DNA of 38,083 nt from Planctomyces sp. Its GTDB lineage: Bacteria > Planctomycetota > Planctomycetia > Planctomycetales > Planctomycetaceae. This document shows, one piece after another, positions 30,619-36,779 of this stretch. The notes beneath the pieces are model-generated. The model was not told the DNA's origin. It ran no database searches and worked only from the letters and a program-made list of their open reading frames with translations. A program made the position numbers and the translations under genes. Position 1 is the first letter of the stretch. Each line of letters starts with the position of its first letter. Where the stretch lies: assembly GCA_027483405.1 (NCBI GenBank), contig JAIXUU010000094.1, forward strand, positions 1-38,083, read 5' to 3'.

Positions 30619-30894
30619 ATGGGCTTTTCCCGCCCTCCACTCACGGTCGAGCAAAGGCTGGCTGCTCTGCGTGCCGGCATAAGTCATCAGAAGATCAACG
30701 TCTTTATGGACGTCTCGATGATTTTGCAGTTCGTGCATGAAGGCCGCTGCCTACACAAAGGCTGCCAGATCTGCCTTCAACTCGAGCTCATCGTCGAGCA
30801 AGGCCTGCTTCACCCGATGGAATCAACCACGGATCCACAGGCACAGCCTGCAGGTTCCGATATAGATCGGAAATCGGAAGGGGGGCCGGGCTAA
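30619..30894 (+). CDS. Small unknown early protein, 91 aa
   Basis: MGFSRPPLTVEQRLAALRAG then a helical core with CLHKGCQICLQLELIVEQGL holding a C-x4-C-x2-C pattern (residues about 45-55) that may bind zinc. AAGGA at 30606-30610 is 8 nt before the ATG. First gene of the early operon, overlapping the next start (TAATG). Family not recognised. Confidence 0.6.
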   Translation: MGFSRPPLTVEQRLAALRAGISHQKINVFMDVSMILQFVHEGRCLHKGCQICLQLELIVEQGLLHPMESTTDPQAQPAGSDIDRKSEGGPG

Positions 30895-31118
30895 TGCCAA
30901 TCGACCTGCAGACCGAGTTCCAAGGAATGCTAGCAGCAGCCTGGGACAAACCCGGCAGCATGCCTTCTGAGCAGTTTGAGCAGCTGCAGCAGGCCTTTTA
31001 CGGCGGGGCACTTTGTGCCCTCAAAGATCTGCCGCCTGAGGATCCCCATAAGCAGGCAATCAAGCTGCAGATCGATAACTACCTGCGCAACTACAAGCTC
31101 AGGCATGGCCTGAGATGA
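30894..31118 (+). CDS. Small unknown early protein, 74 aa
   Basis: All-helical acidic protein (LQTEFQGMLAAAWDKPGSMP, EQFEQLQQAFYGGALCAL, LQIDNYLRNYKLRHG). The ATG overlaps the previous stop. The 3' end forms a 7-bp hairpin (CTCAGGC/GCCTGAG, 31098-31114) followed at a distance by TTTTTT (31124-31129), a possible weak terminator before csrA. Family not recognised. Confidence 0.6.
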   Translation: MPIDLQTEFQGMLAAAWDKPGSMPSEQFEQLQQAFYGGALCALKDLPPEDPHKQAIKLQIDNYLRNYKLRHGLR

Positions 31119-31149
31119 TCCCGTTTTTTACTTACTGAAGGAACGCACG

Positions 31150-31359
31150 ATGCTAGTCCTCTCCCGCAAGCCGAATGAAACCATCCGCCTGACGATCCCT
31201 GAGAATCTTCCCCCTGGCACAGTGATTGAGATCACCGCGATCGATGTCAGGTCAAACACAGTAAGGCTTGGCCTGACAGCTCCTCGATCGGTGCAGATCG
31301 TGCGGGCCGAACTGGTTGACGAGTCGGCTGATCCGCAACTCTCAGCCGACGCCGCTTAG
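31150..31359 (+). CDS. csrA: Carbon storage regulator CsrA, phage-encoded
   Basis: 69 aa. The family signature MLVLSRKPNETIRL at the start, VRLGLTAPRSVQIVRAE at 38-54. Key RNA-binding residues L4, R6 and R52 (equivalent to R44 of the enterobacterial protein) are present. About 8 extra residues lie between beta strands 2 and 3 (PENLPPGTVIEI). CsrA dimers bind ANGGA in hairpins or leaders and usually block translation. AAGGA precedes the ATG at 31150, so it may regulate itself. Targets may include phage leaders with GGA motifs (recombinase 2, capsid). Confidence 0.9.
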   Translation: MLVLSRKPNETIRLTIPENLPPGTVIEITAIDVRSNTVRLGLTAPRSVQIVRAELVDESADPQLSADAA

Positions 31360-31388
31360 GTCAGGAGTCACCAGCAAGGAAGCTCCTG

Positions 31389-32429
31389 ATGAGTAAGCAC
31401 AAAGCACCAGCACCCGGGCAGCAGGCATTGATTGCCACGCCGCCATACCCAAGGCGGCCACCCTACTTTGCTCTCAAATTCCTGAGGCTTGTCGATCGAT
31501 TTTTCGGGCCTCAATACAACCCTCGAATTGTGCAGATCCTCATGTACGTGGTCTTAACTGAAGATCGACGTCGATACGCCAGCGAACCGACGTTCTGGCT
31601 CTCCCAGATCCGCGATCGCATTGGCCTGAAGGATGACAGCCACACGGCTGCCCTGATTCAACAGGCTGTGCAATCGGGCTGGCTCTACTGGCACAAGCCC
31701 TCGAATCGAGAACTTGCCACTGCCTGGGTGTTGGTGCCACTGGCTTATGAATGCGAGTTATCGAATGGATCAGAAGCGGAAGATCATTTACCCGGGCTGC
31801 AGCCCGGGTATCACCCCGGGTATCACCCCGGGTATCACCCCCGCAAAGACCCCGGCAAAGACCCAGTGAAAGACCCCCTGTCTTCTTTCCCTAACCTTAA
31901 CCCATCCCCCTCCCCCAAAGATGGGGTGGAAGAGGAGGTGGAAAAGTTGCTGCAGGCAGCAGGAGTGGCAAAGCACCTCGAAACGATCGAGGCATCGAGA
32001 AAGCTGGGCAACTCCTTCGAGTGGATCAGAGCCAAGATTCAATTCTTTCAAGCGAACAAGGGAAGCGACTGGGGGCCAGGTCTCCTCGCAACCCACCTGA
32101 AATGCCGTAGTTTCGCGGGGACGCCTGCGAACCATGGCTGGCCGACTCGAACCACATCCGTGGCTTCGAGGACGCCTGACGCTGCTGCAGAGGCCATCCG
32201 GTCAACGCAGCAGCTCGAACGTGACCGGCGGGAGAGGCAGCTCGAATTCCAGTTCGGGCCGCTTGTGGATCAGCTCTCATCCGATGAGCAGATCGATCTC
32301 CTCAAGGCACGTCCTGACGCCGATCGACTGATTGAACTCTTCCGCAGCTCATACCGAGCGAGAGGCAAGGGAGGCGTTGTCCGACGCGCCCTGCTTGAGG
32401 AGTTCGCCAGGCGGCATACCGCCGCCTGA
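31389..32429 (+). CDS. Replication initiator-like protein with repeat linker, 346 aa
   Basis: Residues about 45-125 (NPRIVQILMYVVLTEDRRRY, WLSQIRDRIGLKDD, AALIQQAVQSGWLYWHK) fit a winged-helix DNA-binding domain like lambda O-type initiators. Residues 138-165 are the linker LQPGYHPGYHPGYHPRKDPG continuing KDPVKDP, encoded by 12-bp tandem repeats. The C-terminal half is helical and charged. Iterons inside the initiator gene, followed by a pyrimidine-rich tract, mirror lambda ori. AGGAAG lies upstream of the ATG at 31389. No helicase loader or polymerase gene is visible, so host machinery is probably recruited. Confidence 0.65.
   Translation: MSKHKAPAPGQQALIATPPYPRRPPYFALKFLRLVDRFFGPQYNPRIVQILMYVVLTEDRRRYASEPTFWLSQIRDRIGLKDDSHTAALIQQAVQSGWLYWHKPSNRELATAWVLVPLAYECELSNGSEAEDHLPGLQPGYHPGYHPGYHPRKDPGKDPVKDPLSSFPNLNPSPSPKDGVEEEVEKLLQAAGVAKHLETIEASRKLGNSFEWIRAKIQFFQANKGSDWGPGLLATHLKCRSFAGTPANHGWPTRTTSVASRTPDAAAEAIRSTQQLERDRRERQLEFQFGPLVDQLSSDEQIDLLKARPDADRLIELFRSSYRARGKGGVVRRALLEEFARRHTAA
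31791..31878 (+). repeat. Iteron-like tandem repeats, putative replication origin
   Basis: An 18-bp palindrome CCCGGGCTGCAGCCCGGG (31791-31808), then three 12-bp copies of CCCGGGTATCAC (31803-31838), then three 12-bp copies related to GCAAAGACCCCG (31843-31854, 31855-31866, 31867-31878). A pyrimidine-rich stretch follows (31875-31918). The repeats keep the reading frame (PGYH, KDPG). Confidence 0.7.
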
Positions 32430-32447
32430 CTTCACCACGGATGGCCA

Positions 32448-32894
32448 GTGGGCACGGAGGCCCCTTTCATCAACCTCACACAGGAGGCACGCTCAGCGTG
32501 CGCACGTATGGCGAAAATCCCCACCACGATCGACGGCTTTTATGACTGGCTGTGCCGGCAGGTGCCTGATGGAAATAGCGTTCATTTCAATGTGGAGTTG
32601 TACCATCATAAAGATCGAGGCCGCCTGTCAACCTCGGCCTTCTACATCATTGACCTCAATGATTATGCGAAGGAGAAGCATGAGCAGATTCGCGAGCTGC
32701 TCCACAAGAGGTTTCATTCATTGGATGAGGCTGGCATGTGGGTCACGAACCACGCGATCCCTCTCCTGAAAGGGGCTCGGCTCGAAGTGCCGAGGCCAAA
32801 GCGGCGACGGCTCACAGACACGCCCATTGGCCTGCCCAACAAGCAGCCGCTGCGCCTCGAACACAAACCCGAACCATCCCCATTGATCCCGTGA
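32448..32894 (+). CDS. Unknown early protein, 148 aa (or 128)
   Basis: Core TIDGFYDWLCRQVPDGNSV, HFNVELYHHKDRGRLSTSAF and YAKEKHEQIRELLHKRF, then a basic Pro-rich tail. Start is uncertain: GTG at 32448 gives 148 aa; ATG at 32508 gives 128 aa; neither has a well-spaced ribosome-binding site (AGGAGG at 32482-32487 is 20 nt before 32508). Family not recognised; no membrane segment. Confidence 0.55.
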   Translation: MGTEAPFINLTQEARSACARMAKIPTTIDGFYDWLCRQVPDGNSVHFNVELYHHKDRGRLSTSAFYIIDLNDYAKEKHEQIRELLHKRFHSLDEAGMWVTNHAIPLLKGARLEVPRPKRRRLTDTPIGLPNKQPLRLEHKPEPSPLIP

Positions 32895-32903
32895 GCTGGC
32901 TAG

Positions 32904-33176
32904 ATGAAACGCTTCCTCTGCCGAATCTTTGGCTGCGAAATCCACACACGCCAGGACGGCTGCTGCGATGAATGCGGTGCCTATATCTACGACGGGGATT
33001 ACATCCAACAGCCTTGCTGTTTGATCCGCACGTGGCGGATCTGGTGGCGATGGCTGGCCGCCGTGATGCTCGGCCACAAGTGCTGCCACTGTGGCAAACG
33101 CTACTGGGTGCCAGGGCCGGGCGGCGGCGAGCTGTTCTGCTCTCTCGAATGCGACCGAGAATATGTTCCCTTTTAA
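32904..33176 (+). CDS. Cys-rich Zn-ribbon protein with central hydrophobic segment, 90 aa
   Basis: Cys pairs in DGCCDECG (residues 19-25), HKCCHCGKRYW (58-68) and FCSLEC (78-83) resemble zinc ribbons. The middle (RIWWRWLAAVMLG) is hydrophobic and Trp-rich and may be membrane-associated. No known family. It starts 10 nt after the preceding gene's stop. Ribosome-binding site AAGGA for the next gene overlaps its stop. Confidence 0.6.
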   Translation: MKRFLCRIFGCEIHTRQDGCCDECGAYIYDGDYIQQPCCLIRTWRIWWRWLAAVMLGHKCCHCGKRYWVPGPGGGELFCSLECDREYVPF

Positions 33177-33186
33177 GGATCTCCCC

Positions 33187-33441
33187 ATGAAGACCAAGCG
33201 AAACCCGAAGAACCTGAGAGAGTGGCAGGAAGCGGCCGACGCCGCCGAGCTCTTCCTGCAGATTGATTCGGCCAGATCTTACGGCCTGATTACTGGCGGC
33301 CCGGTCGTTGATGTCGATCGCTGCGAGGAGCTGCTCAAGCTCGCCGCTCGCCGCAAGATTCGACCCAACAAAGATGGCCTCGGTCTCATCCTGCAGGGAC
33401 TGAAGACCACAGGGGGTCAACTGGTGGAGAAGCCACGATGA
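33187..33441 (+). CDS. Small unknown early protein, 84 aa
   Basis: Basic N-terminus (MKTKRNPKNLREWQEAADAAEL), then a helical domain with VVDVDRCEELLKLAARRKIRP. AAGGA at 33174-33178 is 8 nt before the ATG at 33187. The stop overlaps the next start (ATGA). No known family. Confidence 0.6.
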   Translation: MKTKRNPKNLREWQEAADAAELFLQIDSARSYGLITGGPVVDVDRCEELLKLAARRKIRPNKDGLGLILQGLKTTGGQLVEKPR

Positions 33442-33788
33442 GAAACATCTCTTTCGCGATGACCACCCAGCAGATCCTCGATCGCACCAAGACGGTCACA
33501 CGTCGCCTGGGCTGGAAGTTCCTCAAGCCGGGCGAATTCCTGCAGGCCTGCGAGAAGTGCCAGGGGCTCAAGCCAGGTGAGAAGCTCTGCAAGCTGGCAG
33601 TGATCGAGGTGGTATCGATCCACACTGTGCCACTGAACTCCATACGCAATGAGGATGTGGCCCGGGAAGGATTTCCGGGCATGCATTGGCATCAGTTCGT
33701 GGCCATGTTCTGTGAAGCCATGGCCTGCCAGCCGCAAGACCCAGTCCAACGGATCGAGTTCAAATATGTGGATGAGGTGGCCCGATGA
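33438..33788 (+). CDS. ASCH-domain (PUA-like) protein
   Basis: 116 aa. NISFAMTTQQILDRTKTVTRRLGW then LKPGEFLQACEKCQGLKPGEKL and LAVIEVVSIHTVPLNSI match the ASCH proteins common in phage early operons: a small PUA-like beta barrel with the TKTVTRR motif. Such proteins are thought to bind RNA or modified nucleotides. The exact job is unknown. ATGA overlaps on both sides. Confidence 0.75.
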   Translation: MRNISFAMTTQQILDRTKTVTRRLGWKFLKPGEFLQACEKCQGLKPGEKLCKLAVIEVVSIHTVPLNSIRNEDVAREGFPGMHWHQFVAMFCEAMACQPQDPVQRIEFKYVDEVAR

Positions 33789-34171
33789 GTACCGCAACCA
33801 AGAAACGCTGCACCTGCATTGAATGCGGGATCTCTTTTGGCATTCGACCGCCTGGCACATTTTCGCCAGTGACTTGTGAGGAGTGTACCAGCAAGCTTGA
33901 ACCGAGACTGCTTTGTGCAAAGTGCGGTCGGATCATCGCCCGGGGAGAGTGTTATGTTCCGACTTGTATCTGCTCCGTCTGTGCTTCCGACTGGCTTCGG
34001 GAGGCCGAGATCGAAGCCTGGAACGATTACGTCGAAAGCGACGGCGACAACGAGCATGGCCGGTTCTCAGGACTGTATGAAAATCTCAGAGAAAAGTTGC
34101 AGTCTCGCAACTGGATCGAGTGCATCAGCTTGGCAAGGTGTATTCCAGTTTTGTTGGAGGTGGCACGATGA
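33785..34171 (+). CDS. Double Zn-ribbon protein, 128 aa
   Basis: C-x2-C pairs in CTCIECG and CEECT (residues about 9-36) and a second set CAKCG...CICSVCASDW (44-67). The rest is helical (REAEIEAWNDYVESDGDNE, LYENLREKLQSRNW). Probably a nucleic-acid-binding or scaffold protein of the early operon. Both ends overlap neighbours by 4 nt. Family not recognised. Confidence 0.6.
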   Translation: MSTATKKRCTCIECGISFGIRPPGTFSPVTCEECTSKLEPRLLCAKCGRIIARGECYVPTCICSVCASDWLREAEIEAWNDYVESDGDNEHGRFSGLYENLREKLQSRNWIECISLARCIPVLLEVAR

Positions 34172-34569
34172 AGCACCTCACCCTCAACAACGCCACGGGC
34201 TTCACGAGATCAGATCACTCCAAGACCTACCCTGCCGGCACGATCTGCATCGTCTATTCGGCGATTGATCACAACCAGTACCTCGACCTGAAGTGGCTTG
34301 CGGAAGAGATGAAGAAGGCCCGCAAGCTGAACGAAGGCCAGTCGGGTCCACCGGCCTATCTGGTCGTGATTGTGGCTGGTGAGTTCATCGCCGTGCTGCC
34401 ACGTGAGCAGATGGCTGTCATCGAGATCGATGAGCCAGAGCCATCGATCAACCTGGCAGGCTTCCGCGCTGGCCCGATCACTCTACAGCAATCGGAAGTT
34501 ATGCCGGCAGCCGCTCCCGAGTCGGTGAAGCCCTCCAAGAATGTCGCTCAAAGGAGTCTGTTCGAATGA
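34168..34569 (+). CDS. Unknown early protein with C-terminal QRSLF, 133 aa
   Basis: Beta-strand N-terminus (KHLTLNNATGFTRSDHSKTY, AGTICIVYSAIDHNQYLDL), a hydrophobic strand AYLVVIVAGEFIAVLP and an acidic tail. It ends AQRSLFE, which fits the sliding-clamp-binding consensus QxxLF, but these codons also hold the next gene's Shine-Dalgarno (AGGAGT). ATG at 34168 overlaps the previous stop. Family not recognised. Confidence 0.55.
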   Translation: MKHLTLNNATGFTRSDHSKTYPAGTICIVYSAIDHNQYLDLKWLAEEMKKARKLNEGQSGPPAYLVVIVAGEFIAVLPREQMAVIEIDEPEPSINLAGFRAGPITLQQSEVMPAAAPESVKPSKNVAQRSLFE

Positions 34570-35726
34570 CTCTAAAGCCACCGTTTCCATATTTTGGAGG
34601 CAAAGCTAAAGCCGCAAGCATTGTCTGGCGGCGATTTGGCAACGTGCGCAACTACATCGAACCGTTCGCAGGATCTGCCGCGATGCTGCTGGCTCGGCCC
34701 AGTACTCCGACGATCGAGACATTGAATGACGCCAACTGTTTCATCGCGAACTTCTGGCGAGCCGTCCAAAAGGAACCCGTGAAGGTTGCCCGGGCATGCA
34801 ATCATCCTGTCAATGAAGCCGATCTCCATGCATGGCATAGGTACCTGGTTCTCTCGGCTCGAGCCGCTGCTTTCCGGCAACAGGTTCGGGAGGATCCAGA
34901 GTACTTCGATCCAATCATTGCTGGGAAATGGGTTTGGGGACTTTGCCAGTGGATTGGTTCCGGATGGTGCAATCTCAATGAGAGTGAAGGTTGGGTTGAA
35001 GGTCGAACCGCCGAGGGCGATTGCGAAGGTAGACGTCCAGTCTTGTCTGTCTCGAATGGTGTTTTAAAACGTCAGATGCCATCCATTGGAGGAGACTGCG
35101 GAGCCTCAGGGCGGGGTGTTCATCGCAAGCTGCCTCGTCTCTCAGGCTGCAGTCCGGCTGGCGTGAAAATACATGCCCCGATGATGGCAGTCGATGTGAA
35201 GCGTCCTGCCTTGGGAAATCGTCGCGGCATCATTCGTGGCTGGCACGAAGATACCTGCGAACGTCGTGAGTCCTGGTTGATCGAGTGGTTCCATCAACTG
35301 CAAGACCGGCTCCGTCCTGTGCGTGTTTGCTGTGGTGACTGGAAGCGGGTGTGCAGCTCGCCGAGCGTCACTACGAAAATCGGTCTGACGGGTGTCTTCC
35401 TGGATCCGCCATACCTGGGCGAGGTCGAGGGAATCAAGTCGAGAGACTCACGAATTTACTCGATCGAGGATCTTTCAATCGCGAACGACGTGCGGGAATG
35501 GTGCCTCGCCCGTGGCCACAATCCGCTTTTCCGGATCGCTCTGTGCGGACTCGAAGGAGAGCACAATCCCCTCGAAGACCATGGCTGGACAAAGATCGCC
35601 TGGCGAAGCCGGGGTGGCTATGGCAATCGTCGGAAAGCAAACGCAAATCGGGATCGAGAACGCATCTGGTTCAGCCCTCATTGTCTCGATGTTGCCAGCA
35701 GCTCGGTAAGGAGTCTCTTTGAATGA
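34566..35726 (+). CDS. DNA N6-adenine methyltransferase 3 (D12 class)
   Basis: 386 aa, longer than usual. FPYFGGKAKAASIVWRRF (residues 7-24), AdoMet motif YIEPFAGSAAML (30-41) and catalytic DPPY (280-283, VFLDPPYLGEVEG). The region about 150-215 is an insertion (GRRPVLSVSNGVLKRQ...) between motifs that may hold extra target recognition. It ends SVRSLFE. Unlike methyltransferase 1 the DPPY is intact. It is translationally coupled to both neighbours (ATGA). Confidence 0.85.
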   Translation: MTLKPPFPYFGGKAKAASIVWRRFGNVRNYIEPFAGSAAMLLARPSTPTIETLNDANCFIANFWRAVQKEPVKVARACNHPVNEADLHAWHRYLVLSARAAAFRQQVREDPEYFDPIIAGKWVWGLCQWIGSGWCNLNESEGWVEGRTAEGDCEGRRPVLSVSNGVLKRQMPSIGGDCGASGRGVHRKLPRLSGCSPAGVKIHAPMMAVDVKRPALGNRRGIIRGWHEDTCERRESWLIEWFHQLQDRLRPVRVCCGDWKRVCSSPSVTTKIGLTGVFLDPPYLGEVEGIKSRDSRIYSIEDLSIANDVREWCLARGHNPLFRIALCGLEGEHNPLEDHGWTKIAWRSRGGYGNRRKANANRDRERIWFSPHCLDVASSSVRSLFE

Positions 35727-36205
35727 CGTACGCATCGAAAACAAAGGTTTCTGTTGAGAAGACTCGATTTGAGATCGAGAAGCTGCTGAAGCAATCAGGG
35801 GCTTCACACTTTGGTTTTGCCACCGAGCCTCAATTGGCCGTGATCCAGTTCATTTTGCGGGATCGGCATGTGCGAGTGTTCCTGCCATTGCCGGCCGCGG
35901 ACGAGAAGCAATTCAAGTTCACGCCAGCGGGGAGAGCGCAGCGCTCAGAGGCATCACGACTGGAGGCTTGGGAGCAGGCCTGCAGGTCACGCTGGCGGGC
36001 ACTACTCCTGTCGATCAAAGCCAAGCTCGAAGCCATCCGGGAAGGGATTGCGACGTTCGACGAAGAGTTCCTTGCGCACTTGGTTGACCGTGAGTCGGGC
36101 CGCAATGTGGGTCACCTGGTCATTCCCGACCTGCAGCAGCGAAACGCGAACATCAACAAGTCTCACGGGCCGCTCAGGCTTGGTCACAGCGAGGTGATTA
36201 AATGA
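35723..36205 (+). CDS. Conserved hypothetical phage/plasmid protein, 160 aa
   Basis: MTYASKTKVSVEKTRFEIEK, LKQSGASHFGF..., FLPLPAADEKQFKFTPAGRA and AWEQACRSRWRALLLSIKAK follow the layout of a widely seen, uncharacterised protein (short N-terminal strand, central helix with Arg/Trp, then FDEEFLAHLV). Its occurrence on phages and plasmids fits a DNA-maintenance role, but no function is known to me. ATGA overlaps at both ends. Confidence 0.65.
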   Translation: MTYASKTKVSVEKTRFEIEKLLKQSGASHFGFATEPQLAVIQFILRDRHVRVFLPLPAADEKQFKFTPAGRAQRSEASRLEAWEQACRSRWRALLLSIKAKLEAIREGIATFDEEFLAHLVDRESGRNVGHLVIPDLQQRNANINKSHGPLRLGHSEVIK

Positions 36206-36441
36206 GGCACCACAAGGTGAAGCCACTGGCCGGGCAGCTCTCACTGCTGGGCGAACTGCCTGTGAAGTATTGCCCGATTTGCGGCCGCCGACTGACCAGC
36301 GATCGCAGCCATAAGGCGGGCATTGGCCCGCAATGCCGACGTCAGGCTCACATCATTCAGCGTAAAGACTCCGTCGCCAAGTTGATCCAACGCATCGTCA
36401 CAAAAGTTAGGAAAGCCCCGTGTCAAAGGTCATCGAAGTGA
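36202..36441 (+). CDS. Small Zn-ribbon protein with clamp-like motif, 79 aa
   Basis: CPICGRRLTSDRSHKAGIGP then QCRRQ gives C-x2-C...C Zn-ribbon of the CPxCGRxLTxxxSxxxGxGPxC type (residues about 24-46), found in many phage small proteins. Residues 12-16, QLSLL, match the sliding-clamp-binding consensus. The C-terminus is basic. It overlaps the next gene's start by 22 nt. Confidence 0.65.
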   Translation: MRHHKVKPLAGQLSLLGELPVKYCPICGRRLTSDRSHKAGIGPQCRRQAHIIQRKDSVAKLIQRIVTKVRKAPCQRSSK

Positions 36442-36779
36442 AACAAGCCAAGCCAACAGAAGAAGATTACGAATGTTTTTTGGATTTCATGTACGGTCTT
36501 GAGCGAATGCTTGAGCATCGACTGCACCCCGATCGCGACAGGGATGAGGACATCGATACCAATTGGATCGATGAGAACTTGCGATACTGGATTGAAAGCC
36601 AATGGGAGAATCGAAGTAAACCTCACGATGTCTCTTGCGTCTGGCAGCGAGTGTTCTACGCCGGGCAATGTGCTGTCGAAAACTCCTGCGATCCATCCAA
36701 GGACGTCCTCGAATGGCGGCCTGAAATCCAGCAGGCTCTCGACTTCTACGAGGCCCACGGTCCGAAGGTGATGCAGTGA
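36420..36779 (+). CDS. Unknown early protein, 119 aa
   Basis: Acidic helical protein (EEDYECFLDFMYGLERMLEH, DEDIDTNWIDENLRYWIES, QQALDFYEAHGPK). Start GTG at 36420, with TAGGAAA about 8 nt upstream. Its stop (TGA 36777-36779) overlaps the GTG of the ParB-like gene (GTGA). Family not recognised. Confidence 0.6.
   Translation: MSKVIEVKQAKPTEEDYECFLDFMYGLERMLEHRLHPDRDRDEDIDTNWIDENLRYWIESQWENRSKPHDVSCVWQRVFYAGQCAVENSCDPSKDVLEWRPEIQQALDFYEAHGPKVMQ

Noticed and set aside
29194-30894. 566-codon open frame overlapping recombinase 2 in another frame
   Set aside because: Its middle is low-complexity and it lies antiphase to a clear recombinase with catalytic residues; only its last 91 codons (30619-30894) look like a real gene.
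31803-31878. CRISPR or minisatellite
   Set aside because: 12-bp tandem units without spacers, inside a coding frame; better explained as iterons or a peptide repeat.
32332-32769. 145-aa frame overlapping the 31389 and 32448 genes
   Set aside because: Overlaps two better frames; low-complexity Arg/Ser/Met composition.
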